Below, one piece after another: positions 1 through 11,000 of a stretch of DNA of 64,000 nucleotides. The DNA is from Bagarius yarrelli. Lineage: Eukaryota; Chordata; Actinopteri; Siluriformes; Sisoridae. A model generated the notes under the pieces. It saw only the letters and a program-made list of their open reading frames with translations, searched no databases and had not been told where the DNA came from. The stretch is from contig VCAZ01000049.1 of the NCBI GenBank assembly GCA_005784505.1, positions 2,285,001-2,349,000 on the forward strand, read 5' to 3'. Both the position numbers and the translations under genes were made by a program. Numbering within the stretch: the stretch's first letter is position 1; every line of letters begins with the position of its first letter.

Positions 1-473
1 ACATAGTACCACTTAACAAACCCAGTTTGTTAGCACCCACCATTTGCATTTATTAAAGCCCCACCAGATTTCCAACACCCACTGACATTGTCTTAATGCC
101 CACTGGAGGCACTGCTATCCCTGTTGAACATTACTAGGCCAAAGTTTAAATGTCCTCAGTGATATAACACCTAGTTCTGATTTCTTAGGAAGATAAATTA
201 GAACCAAATCTTTTTGGTGTTATTGAAAGTATCGCTAATCATAGCAAAATGTCAGCTCCATTAAGACTACACAATGATGAGAGTTTTCCCAAGGGTCTAT
301 AATGTTGATAACACAACTCTCTGTTGTGGTATTGCTATAAACACTACGCTGGTATTTGTGGGGGGCTTGAAAACAATGGGCTAAAGTTAGGTTTGTAAGA
401 AAGTTGGGTTATTTGACATGATTTTTTAAGGAATGTAATGCTGCAAAAATGAACAAAAACATTTATATTTATC

Positions 474-591
474 CCATTTGGCAGACGACTTTTTATCTCT
501 TTTATACAACAATTGGGGGTTAAGGGCCCTGCTCAGGGGCTTAGCGGGGCAATTAGCAGTCTAACACCTTAATCACTACACTACCCCTTTT
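474..591 (-). repeat. tRNA-derived SINE fragment (type A)
   Basis: Reverse complement of the fish SINE whose 3' tail reads like tctggataagggcgtctgcc and whose body reads gcaaggcccttaacccccaa. Here it is seen as catttggcagacgac followed by gggttaagggccctgctcag. It is one of about 14 copies or fragments in the window. The family name is not asserted; the tail is typical of L2/V-SINE-like ends. Confidence 0.75.
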
Positions 592-2655
592 TAGACTATT
601 ATATACCAATAAAATGTGTTATTTATTTGAAGATAAACAAGATTGGGAAATTAGAAAGTTCTCTAAAGTTCTGTTGTGGGGGAAATCAGCCAAATCTTTT
701 ACAGTGGGGTATATGTGTAAGACCTAATGAAAGTATTGTGGTGGCAATCCAAGGTTGGGTTAAAAACTAATCTATAATCATAAAAAAGTAGCATAATATG
801 ACTGATTTTATCTGGGGCTGGGTTTGCCGTCTAGCAAGCTGTTTGCCATCTAACAATCTTTGACTACATAAAAAGAAACATAATAAATCCTGCTTCATTT
901 TGGTTTTATATTAAAAAGAGCAAACAAAACAAACAGGAAAAACAAGGACAATTAACATGACAGTGTGAGACGCTGCATGCTAAATTTGCCGATAGGTTAT
1001 TCTGCGTCCTAATTTGTCTCTTTATACTACACACTGAAGTGTGAATATTGGCTCGTTTGTTTGTCCAATCTTTGTCGTTGGATAATGATGAAATTCACTT
1101 GCTATGAATGAGGACTGTTGAAAGATGTCTCATCGATAAAGATTCTCTCACAATTGTCCAGTAAACAAATTCATAAACAAATGTGCAAGGTTTCAATCCA
1201 AAGGGAATGCTTTCATCAATTGTGTCCACATCTGTTGAGGCTTGTAGGCTTTGTCTCATTCGAATTTAACAACATAATGAACAACAATTTGAAGCAATAT
1301 ACTTGCAAAGCACGCTGACACACTTTACAAAGCTCTTATGTAATTAGATTTGTCTGTTCGGATTACATAGTACATACAATAGATATTACATGGCTCTTAT
1401 CATGCCCCAGGGGATTGGTGATGTCTAGACTATAGTAATTCTATTTAATAATGACCTTCAGCTTCTGGTCAAATTCTAAGCAGTTACAGTGTGTTATATA
1501 ACCATGTCAACAAGGAAACAACTCGTCATCTTTTATAAGCAAATCACCGAGGATCCCTTTTTAAACCACATTTTAACATCTCACTCAACAATCATCCTGA
1601 TGTAGGGACCACACACATACTGTATATGTTTTCTAATTAGGTGAATGGTTTCATTTAAGACTTTAAAAGGAGCTTTTCCACACTCTGGCAGGTTTTGTAC
1701 GTTTAATCCTGGCTACAGGGTTTGCAAATGTGTTCACCCAAAACGTAAGTGCAGTGAGTCTTGAGCTAATAATGACATCAAACAAAGAAAATGAGGCATC
1801 TTTGTCCAAATATAGTATAAGGTTAGCGGTGACTTCATCCGGTGAGGAAATGAACTGAGATAGCAAGACGAGCATCTGGTCGGAAACATGCACGTGTGCC
1901 AGCATTAGAGTCAGCCAGGTGTCTCTCATGAAGACGGGTGGGAAAATGGTCATTGTAAAACACACTCATTTCAATGTATTCAACAGGGCTGTACTGTCGG
2001 GATAGTAATGATGCATTTAATAGCTGTAAAATGGTCCAAATGCTCTATTTTGAAAAGTGCTTTATTTTGTTGTTTTGTTTTCATTTTTGCATTGTTGAAG
2101 TTAGCTCAATTCTAATCAAAAGCCCAAAGGAATGGATTTTGCCTGAAATTAAAATGTGTTACTTACTATTAAATCTCGCCTTAGCTATCATCGTTTAAAG
2201 CTCATATGTTGGCTAAGAATAGGCTAGCAACAATTGGTGCTGAAACAGTCAGCTCGCTTGATGTTTACAACTTTACAAGCCAAGTAAACGCCTAGCTACG
2301 CTCATGGTGTCAGTTACTGTAGATGTATGTCAAAATATGTCGTGATGAGACACAGCAGACAAATATCCTGATTCGCTTTTGGGTGAAAACCAGTGGTTTT
2401 AATATGTGTGAAAGATAAACATATTAGAGTCCAAGAAATTCTGTGGTTTTCAGAATTGTGTGTGGTAGAAAATGTCAAATTGTTACCCAGTGAAGGGAAG
2501 GGTATTTCCTCTGACCTGAGCATGTTCAGGGATTGTGCAACATTTTTATTAATGCTTGTTACCAGACAGATAATGATAGAGTGTCTTACAAGTGTGTCTA
2601 ATGTCCCAGAAATGCAGACTGCTTTCTGAAAGTTCATACATTCATCTTTTATACC

Positions 2656-2790
2656 TGCTAATTCCCTAATTCGGGATCACTATCCCAGCCGTCTCTGAAA
2701 GGGTCTCAGAGAAAAACACCCTGGACAGGTTGCAAGTCCATCACAGGGCCACACACATTTCCTGGCTGACAGTAACAATGGCACCAGGCT
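2656..2790 (-). repeat. tRNA-derived SINE fragment (type C)
   Basis: Reverse-oriented 3' part of a fish SINE. Diagnostic segments are attccctaattcgggatcac, tatcccagccgtctctgaaa and ccatcacagggccacacaca. The better copies at 28338-28630 and 52113-52384 show the complete element with its tRNA-like head. Confidence 0.7.
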
Positions 2791-3454
2791 CTCAAATTTT
2801 TAGACACCCTTCCACACATTGGGCTAAATTTAGAGTGGTTTTTTGCATTGCATGTGCTTTAACTGATGTCCAGACATTTTGTGGAATGATCTAAGTTTCT
2901 CAGAACTCCAACATGACTTTGGTAAATCCTAGCTCACAGCTTTTTGCTCCTGCCTTCTGAACATAAAGCACAAAAGCCCCCAGAATCTATTAAAAAACTG
3001 ATCATTTAGGTAATTCCATAAAGTAGTACAACTGTTATCGATCTGCTCGCGTGAGACCCAACAATATTCGCTAGTATTTTATTCTGTAGCCTACTTCATT
3101 TACTCATCACATGAGGCTCCTGGAAATTATTAGGAAATAATTTTTGCAAATGATGAGCAGGGCTGTTTACAACAAAATTGTTGATAATCATGTAGCTATT
3201 AAATGTCAAATTTGGATTGCTTGAATTAAACAATTGTAGAACACAAACAGAATAACATGAGAACATCCTGCTTTTTAAACGAATAGAAGTAGAATTTAAG
3301 TGATACCATCGGTCTGGTAGGGTGGTGAGGTAAATATCTGATTTAATGTCGATCGGATGTATTATGTTCTTGCTCTTTGCATGATGCGCTACTTTTAAAC
3401 AGTTGCAAAACCTTTACTTATTTACCCTCAATTATTTTGGTTTGTTTTTGTCAG

Positions 3455-3684
3455 AACGCAGGTTAGGCGTGGTTCTCCTGAGGTCCCACAGCAGCAGCCT
3501 GCTACAGGGCAGTCTCATGTCTCCCGGACTGTCAAACGTTATCCTTCATCTACAGCTCCTATAACCTCAAACGCTCTGCCCAGTGGTCATAACAACGGAC
3601 ACAACTACGGACACACACGCGTTCAGCATGTCACCTCCTCTAATGGCCAGCCGCAAGTCTCCAGCAACAAAGTGACCCAAGCAG
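3455..3684 (+). CDS. ltbp2: ltbp2 window exon 1: N-terminal Ser/Gln/Asn-rich region
   Basis: Acceptor tttttgtcag, donor gttaaa; 230 nt, entered in phase 2 and left in phase 1. It encodes about 76 residues rich in Gln, Ser, His and Asn with no cysteine, including the segment SRTVKRYPS and later SNALPSG. I recall mammalian LTBP2 having a comparable SRTVRLHP...SNALP stretch just before the four-Cys segment, which supports both family and position. This is the poorly conserved basic N-terminal region, which in LTBPs contributes to matrix and heparin binding. Only one reading frame is open. Confidence 0.85.
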
Positions 3685-4362
3685 GTTAAAAAGCACACAC
3701 ACAATGCAGCATTGATACTTACACTATATAGACAAAGGTACTGGGGCACCTAATACACCCTTATGTGTTTAGTGGTACAACCTACACAAAATGTAAATGT
3801 CTTTATTTGTCACATATACAAATGAGCAGAGTGAAATTTGTTTCTTCACATATCACATATCTTAGAAAGTTGGAGTCAGAGCGCAGGGTCAGCTATGGTA
3901 CAGAACCCCTAATGGGTAAAAAGGTCTAAGGTGCTCGACATTCTAGTTCATTCTAGTGGTGTTAAGGTCAGGATGCTCGAGTTCTTACACAGCAAACTTT
4001 AAACATAGGACATCTTCATGGAGCTCAGGGGCTTTGTGCACAGGGGTATTGTTATTCTGGAACAGTATTTAGGTGTGTTGGTAAGGTGTCCACAAGCCTT
4101 TGGCCATATGGTCTCAAGACAACTGAGACAAATTTACTCACATGTTTAAAGTGAATATGCAGGGCTATATTTATTCCAACTGGAAAGACATAGAAGTAAG
4201 CTCATTTAGTGCAATCTGTTATTTGAATCAGTGGCAAAAAAAATAATATATTTTTTTTGCTGTAACATTTATTTGGTACAGAACTTCGTCTGATACTTAT
4301 CGGCCTAGGAATCAGCCTCAATGTTTTACCTACTTGCCTGTGTAACATCATTATTATTAATG

Positions 4363-4429
<67 letters not shown>

Positions 4430-4991
4430 ATGTGTATATATATATATTTTTTTTTTTTCTATTTATTAACACAAAAGAAATCAAAAGTCATGTCCCTACG
4501 TAATTCAGTAATAGACATTATGTGTACTTCACGTTATAATTGACTAAAGCAGCCCATGTCAGTTATTATAAAGAGATTATGTAGGTGTAGTGTTTAACAC
4601 ACAACCAAAAAATGTTACCAGCTTTTAAAAGCAAACAAATAGGCACAAACAAATGAACACACACTCAGACAAACACACACACACACACACACACATATGG
4701 AACCTTCTCCATGGAGCAGATTTGTGGTGTTTGGATACACTGGAAACTCTTGTTAATTGAAACTGTTAATATGTCCACAGAGACATTTGTGGCTAAACAA
4801 GCACATAAGCACATAAACAGAGACACGCAAACACACATTTCTCCTTGTCGTTTCAGCACAATAGCTGTCATACATTAGCGCTCACACTGTCTTCATTTAC
4901 ATCAAATAGGGAAATTTAACACCCAGTAATTTTTGTCACACGTGCACACACAGGATGTGTTTGATGTCTTCCTCCTTGCGCCTCAGGGCCT

Positions 4992-5023
<32 letters not shown>

Positions 5024-8000
5024 CATACTCGGCACATATGCCGCACTCTGACACGTCGAACCATAACTTTGTATTTGAGCTTCAAAGCCTTTTCATTGTC
5101 GTCTACATCATAGGTAGGAAATTTTTAAAGCAGCACACGCAATTAAAAAAGATACAATCCAAATAAATTTAGTCCAATAAAATAAAAAAATAAAAAAGAA
5201 TAAAGACCGACTTGTGCATATGGAAAGGATCTAACATCACCCTGGAATTAAAATACAATAGCAACGTTTAACAAGTTCAGTCCTCACAAAAATTCCAGGA
5301 GATCCTTGTTTTCAGACGTCTGTTTTTCCATCATTTACAAGGCAACGGGAATTGAACAGGTTCCCACCATTACACAAGACTTCCCTTCCAACTACAAACA
5401 GATACACACACATACACACACACTGGTGCACACACACACGCGCGTTATCCTCATGATGCTTTCTCTCTCTCTCACTCTATCCTGCTCTGGAGAGCTTTTG
5501 CAGTGACACATCCTTCCAGCTATCCAGAATCTGGCATACACATACACATAGACACACACACACACACCCACACTGCCACTGACGCACTTACACTGTTATA
5601 AACCTCCTGTTTTACCAGTGTCCAGAAAGGGAGAGTATAGTTTTGAAGATGCAGCACTTCTTGTATGTGTCTGTTCTGTGCTTTCAGCTCTTAATTTCTG
5701 ATTGCCTTTCTGCACCGTTACCATTTTTAGGAGCAAACCTTACGGCAAATGTGGACCGAATCAAGATCGTCTTTACCCCCATGGTGTGTAGGAGGATTTG
5801 CCATGGAGGGCAGTGCTACAATAACTGCGAGCGTGGAGATAAAACCACAGTGTACAGCGAAAACCAGGGCCCGCCGATTAAGACCCACGGCTTCAGACTC
5901 TGTAAGTCTCCTATCCATCTTGCAGTTCCTGTGTTTCTGAGTTTCTCACTAAAGCAAGTTGAAGCTTTGATAGATTGATAAAAAAAAAAGTCTTTCTCAT
6001 CTTTAAAATGCACTGAAACTAAACATTTTTCAGAGATTTCTTTCATTCATTTTAAGAAAGAGTGAAAGAGAAAGGACGAAAACGGCTCAGTGAGACCCAG
6101 GAGGTTTTTAGAGCAAAAGAAGCCATACACTTGTCCCACGCTCTCTCCTCTTCCCCCCTGCCCATCTGTGGTTTACACCTTGCTTTGAACCTTACCTTAA
6201 ACAATTTCATATGCCACATAGAAGAAAAAGAGTGTTGGGGGAGGGATAGAGAAGTAGAATGAGAAGAAGATTAAACAGGGATTACATTAAACCCACTTTT
6301 ATCCACCTGCTTTAGCCCCGAGCAGCCACAGAGGGCCTGAGGAGAGGCAACAATACTGAGACTCAATCCGCTTTATGCAGAGAGCTTCCACTCTCCCACT
6401 GGAGCTGCGTGTGGTTAATGAAGCACATTTCATACACCAGAGTTCAGTTAACACCAGTGAACCGTTTAATGCCAAGCCGAATCCTTTCAACGCTGGTGAG
6501 AACATAGTTGTAGCATAGAGCAGCGAATCAATGGGGTTTGTAGCTATTTCATCCCTTCTTTAAATACCATCACGCTGGACTGAGTGGATTTTTTTTTCAG
6601 AATTTGTAAGTTTTTATTCAAAACAAAAAATCGAGAAACATATGATCTAACAATGACGGTTGCAATGTGATATTAAAATGTGAAAAAAATGTATGTAAAT
6701 CTGATGGAATTCTGTCAAAAGAGAAGTGGCAATTCGAAGTGAGAAATTAAAATGACCGTGAAAAAATTACAACAGTAAAAACAGAGAAATTAAAATAAAA
6801 ACAAAGCTTGTGAATAAAATGAATTAAAACAGTGCTCATTCACTAGATAAATGTGTTTTAGGTCTGGATTTAAAGATGGCTACTGATTTAGCACATCCCG
6901 TCTCTTCTGGTAGATGGTTCCAACTCTGGGCTGTATAATAGCTAAAAGCAGATTCTCCTTGTTAAGAGTGAACTCTTGCTATGTCTAACTGACTTGATCC
7001 TAATGATCTTAGTGATCTGTTGGTTTGGGTTTAGTGAGCATATCTGAAATGTATTCAGCGTCTAGACCATCGAGTGATTTATACTAATCATTGTACTGCT
7101 GGTTTATAACACAGTAATATTTTGCAACAATTACATTTTTGCAACAATTAATAAACCTTCAATTGTCTCGTACACTAAAAAATGTAAATACATGCACATT
7201 TCTATATATTGAAGGTTTAATTAAATAAAATAAAGGTATAAGGTGTACTCTCGAGGGCGACAATCTAATGAGAAGGAATGGAACACCTTTCGCGATTGAG
7301 AGTATAGATAAAGAAAGGTTTTAGAATGAATGGACACCCTTTAAAAATGAGATATCCTTAAAGCAGCGTTTCTCAAAGTGTTTTGCACCAACAAACGAGA
7401 GAAAATTTTTATTTCCTAAACATACACTTAAACATAAACTTAATTTAAACACAAATTTAAGACAAGTTTTACTTAAAACATCAGACTGAAAAAAAATATC
7501 ACATGGACCCATGGTGGCCTGCTAAAATAAGGTAACGATGGAATATTATATTTTATCATAATGTGGAGAAGTGGTACGCAGTAGCAGTTATTAAACCGAT
7601 CAGCTGTTAGCTAATCAAACAAAAGGCCAGCCGAATTTACAGTTTGTGTGATGCGGCATATGAGAGTTTTTTTACACTGTTATTTATTTATTTATTTAGT
7701 CTTTATTCATAGGACAGACAGAGATGAAATGGGGAGGGAGAGAGAGAGAGTGGAGGAGTGTGTGTGGGAGCATGACCTGAGTCGGAATCGAACCGGGAGT
7801 GCAACTACACCACGGCACCCGGCCTTGACACTGATATTTAATGTTATGTTTGTAAAATGTGATGTTAATAAAATAAACAGTAATACATTTTAACTGTTAA
7901 ACTTAAAGCCATTGTACCATTTTGTTGAGGCGATTCGGGACAAGTGGGACTCGGAACATTTACCTACCTCCAAAGTGGGGGCCAGCAGAAAGAGTTTTCC

Positions 8001-11000
8001 TTTTGCTTTCCTGAATTATTTGGGAAATATGACACATTTTATGAATCATTTGTTCTATTATGTTGATTGTAAAGGAAAAATCCACCAGGAAAAATGTATG
8101 TTTTTCAGTAAAAGTTAAGAAATAGTTTGCAATGAAATTTTGATTTTTCTCTTTCGTCTGTCAGTGATATGTTGGTCTAGTTTTCAATTTATAAAATGCT
8201 TTATTATACAAACTACAATGCTGTTTTGTTTTCACGATTCAGCATCACTTTAATCCTTTAGCATGTACATCTAGCATTGACGTCCTTATTTATCCAACCT
8301 GCTTAAACAGATAAGCTTCTTATTTACTGCCCGTAGCATCATCAGCACTATTTTGCTTGTTAACTTTTCCGAAGCTTTCCAGCTGAGTTAAGGATGTAGT
8401 CACAAGTGCCATATAGCTGCATTGTTGTTTGCCAATGTAAGTCCAACATCTGCTGTCTCCACTTCTTATTCATCGGATTTCTTATTAATATAAAATAACA
8501 TGTTGCTAGAAAACTTAAGGGGAAAAAACAAAAAGGTTTTGCTGTTCTGTTTTTATGAGCTGAAAGTGAAGTAATCAATTATGGGTTTTTTTTTATTGTA
8601 ACTGCAGTAGCAAATTCCCCTAATGACATCAGCACAGCAGACCCCAACTAACCTTACATGCAAATAACAATAAAACAAAATAATCTCATAAAATAGCTCC
8701 AAAATCTCTAGTTACATCACAACTATTTGAATATAAACACATTTTATGTACTTCAGGGTGACGAACTCTTTTCATAGTAGCCTTTTGGAACATTTCGTAT
8801 TGTTTTAAACACTTCCCTAGCTTGGAAGCACTAAACATTAGAAAACACATTTCTGGTACCTGCCAACATCTGGAACATGACCTGAGTTATATTTTTATCT
8901 TTTGTTCTAATAGCAAAGTTTCTCAGACACATTAAAATTTATGGCCTTTGGCAGATGCCTTTCTTTTGAGCAGCGTATAAAAGTGCTTTCATGTCTCTAT
9001 TGATGAATACATCAATTCCCTAAGAGTAAAACTTGGAGCATAAAGTGTCCACAGCATTTGCTGTTCCTGGTGTGATACAGGTTTAATTAAAATTGTGGTG
9101 GCACACTGTCAGGTACTAAGCCCTGTGAAAAATCAGTCTATAACATTTTAGGGTGCTTTTTAAGGATTGCAGAGTTTACAGGGACAAAGAAAGACCAGTG
9201 GTAGCGCAATGATTAAGGTGTTGGACCGCTATCTGAAAAATCAGGGTTCGATTTCCAGCACCACCAAGGTGCCACTTCTGGGCCCTTAAGCAAGGCCCTT
9301 AATCCCCAATTGCTCAGTTATAAGGTATAAAAGAGATACAGTATATTTAAGTCACTCTGGATAAAGGCATCTACCAAATGCTGTAAATGTAAATGTAGTA
9401 AAATTTAAAAGCTGTGTAATGTCATACTTAAATGCACAAATATTAGAGAAATAAAGAACCATAAACAATAATTAAGGCTTGGCGGTGCTAACTGTATAAT
9501 CAGACTTGGCAATGAAACACAAAATATAACTGGACATATTAATTATGCACTAACAGGTGAATACATTAGATACAGTTAAAGACTAATGACAGGACAGACA
9601 TAATTAAGGAACAAAAACACAAAGAAAGACACATGCTAGGACAAAAGCATGAACTATAAATGACTTTATGTTAGAGGGAGAAGGGATAACAGCGGTCACC
9701 TTAAGCATTCTGAATCTTTAGGAACAGTAAACTAAATAATTTATATAGATAAAATAATGTACATCACATGACACAGCTGGCATCTGCTATCACAGCTGGC
9801 AGATATTAAATCAGGTTGAGTTTAGGACAATGCCGTCCACTACTATAATTAAACATCAGATATTTATTTGAATTAGTATCTGAGTATCTTTTTAAGCAGT
9901 TTCCACTATTTGTCTGATGCCTTTTAGAAAAGCCCTTGCTTGCGAATTTGACTTTTAATCATTTTAGTTATATGATTCAGCAGGTTGTTTTTGCCACACT
10001 ACTACTATTTTCTACAAAATATGTTAAAACAAATGAGGGGAACATATGTCATGTACTATTTTCAGTGTTTTGTGACTACAAAGGCTCTTTATTTTATTGC
10101 TGAAGCTTCTTAGGCATTTTTTATAGTGCCTCTTTGAAGTCTGACTGCAAATGGCTTCGGTTTGGGAGGCTGCGATGCCCCGGTCACAGGTATAAACATT
10201 GCTGACAGAAGGTAAAGGGAATTAAAGATGCTCTGTGAAACCACAGATGTTCATCGACATCATCCCATTCCTGTTCTCCTCGACTGTGAAAGGAATCTGG
10301 TTGGTTTAAAATAAATCCGGAATATGGAACAAAACATTTTGGGGTTTATACACTACTAGTGCTTGTCAAATTCTTGTGAACAAAATTTATAGCAATTTAA
10401 AACTGATTGTATCTGACCCATTGAGCAAACAGAACATGGTTACTGGTTTGTACACACACAAATTGTTAACTGAATTTGTTGGGTCTTCGGAATACAGGAA
10501 GTTAATAGCAGTCCTTAGGAAAGCATCATTAGATAAAGGAAACAGAGGCATTTTACGGGTAATATGAGGTCCTTCTTATTGTGTTTGACCCAGTGGCATT
10601 GCTCTGTATTCGTTAGATTACTGGTTTCATACTGCAAGACTACCTGGGGTAAAATTCAGTTTATGCCACGGTCCCATGCATAATGGATCAGGGACAGGAG
10701 GCAAACACGTGAGACATGATAATGAAATTAAAAGTTCTTCTTCGAGGCTGGAAATATTATTAAAATAGTAGCTTGCAAGAAGTTCGCAATACAGATGGTC
10801 TATACGCTAATTTGCAGCTAAAAACTTAAGATGGGAACTGAAGCCATCTTTGCTAATATTGTGCTTATATAACTCCTCCCATAGATCATTGCTGAGGTAT
10901 TTTTCAGTCAGAACTCATTTTCACACTGCAGGGATATTAAATCAATGACCGGTTCAGATTTCACATTTCACAGGCATCAGTGACACTCAGTGATTCCTTC

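Larger units (their letters stand above)
1..3454. other. upstream intron of ltbp2 (repeat remnants only)
   Basis: No exon-like stretch with EGF, TB or proline-rich coding signal is visible. It contains a SINE fragment near 474-591 and a second SINE type near 2656-2790; the rest is AT-rich unique sequence. The short open frames here lack codon-level or domain support. Because exon 1 of the window begins in phase 2, at least one coding exon (signal peptide, first EGF) must lie upstream of base 1. Confidence 0.6.
3685..5730. other. ltbp2 intron 1
   Basis: Holds a Tc1-derived element (3725-4118) with a SINE nested in it, a TA/TG microsatellite (about 4363-4459), CA runs (near 4670-4695, 5398-5440 and 5545-5570), a run of 31 T (4993-5023), and at its 3' end a possible alternative promoter and first exon (about 5590-5730, listed separately). 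Confidence 0.7.

Noticed and set aside
4321..4503. Open frame with alternating Ile-Tyr
   Set aside because: A product of the TA/TG microsatellite.
5749..5940. Open frames in other phases over exon 2, on both strands
   Set aside because: They are shadows of the real exon frame, which has conserved cysteines and proper splice sites.
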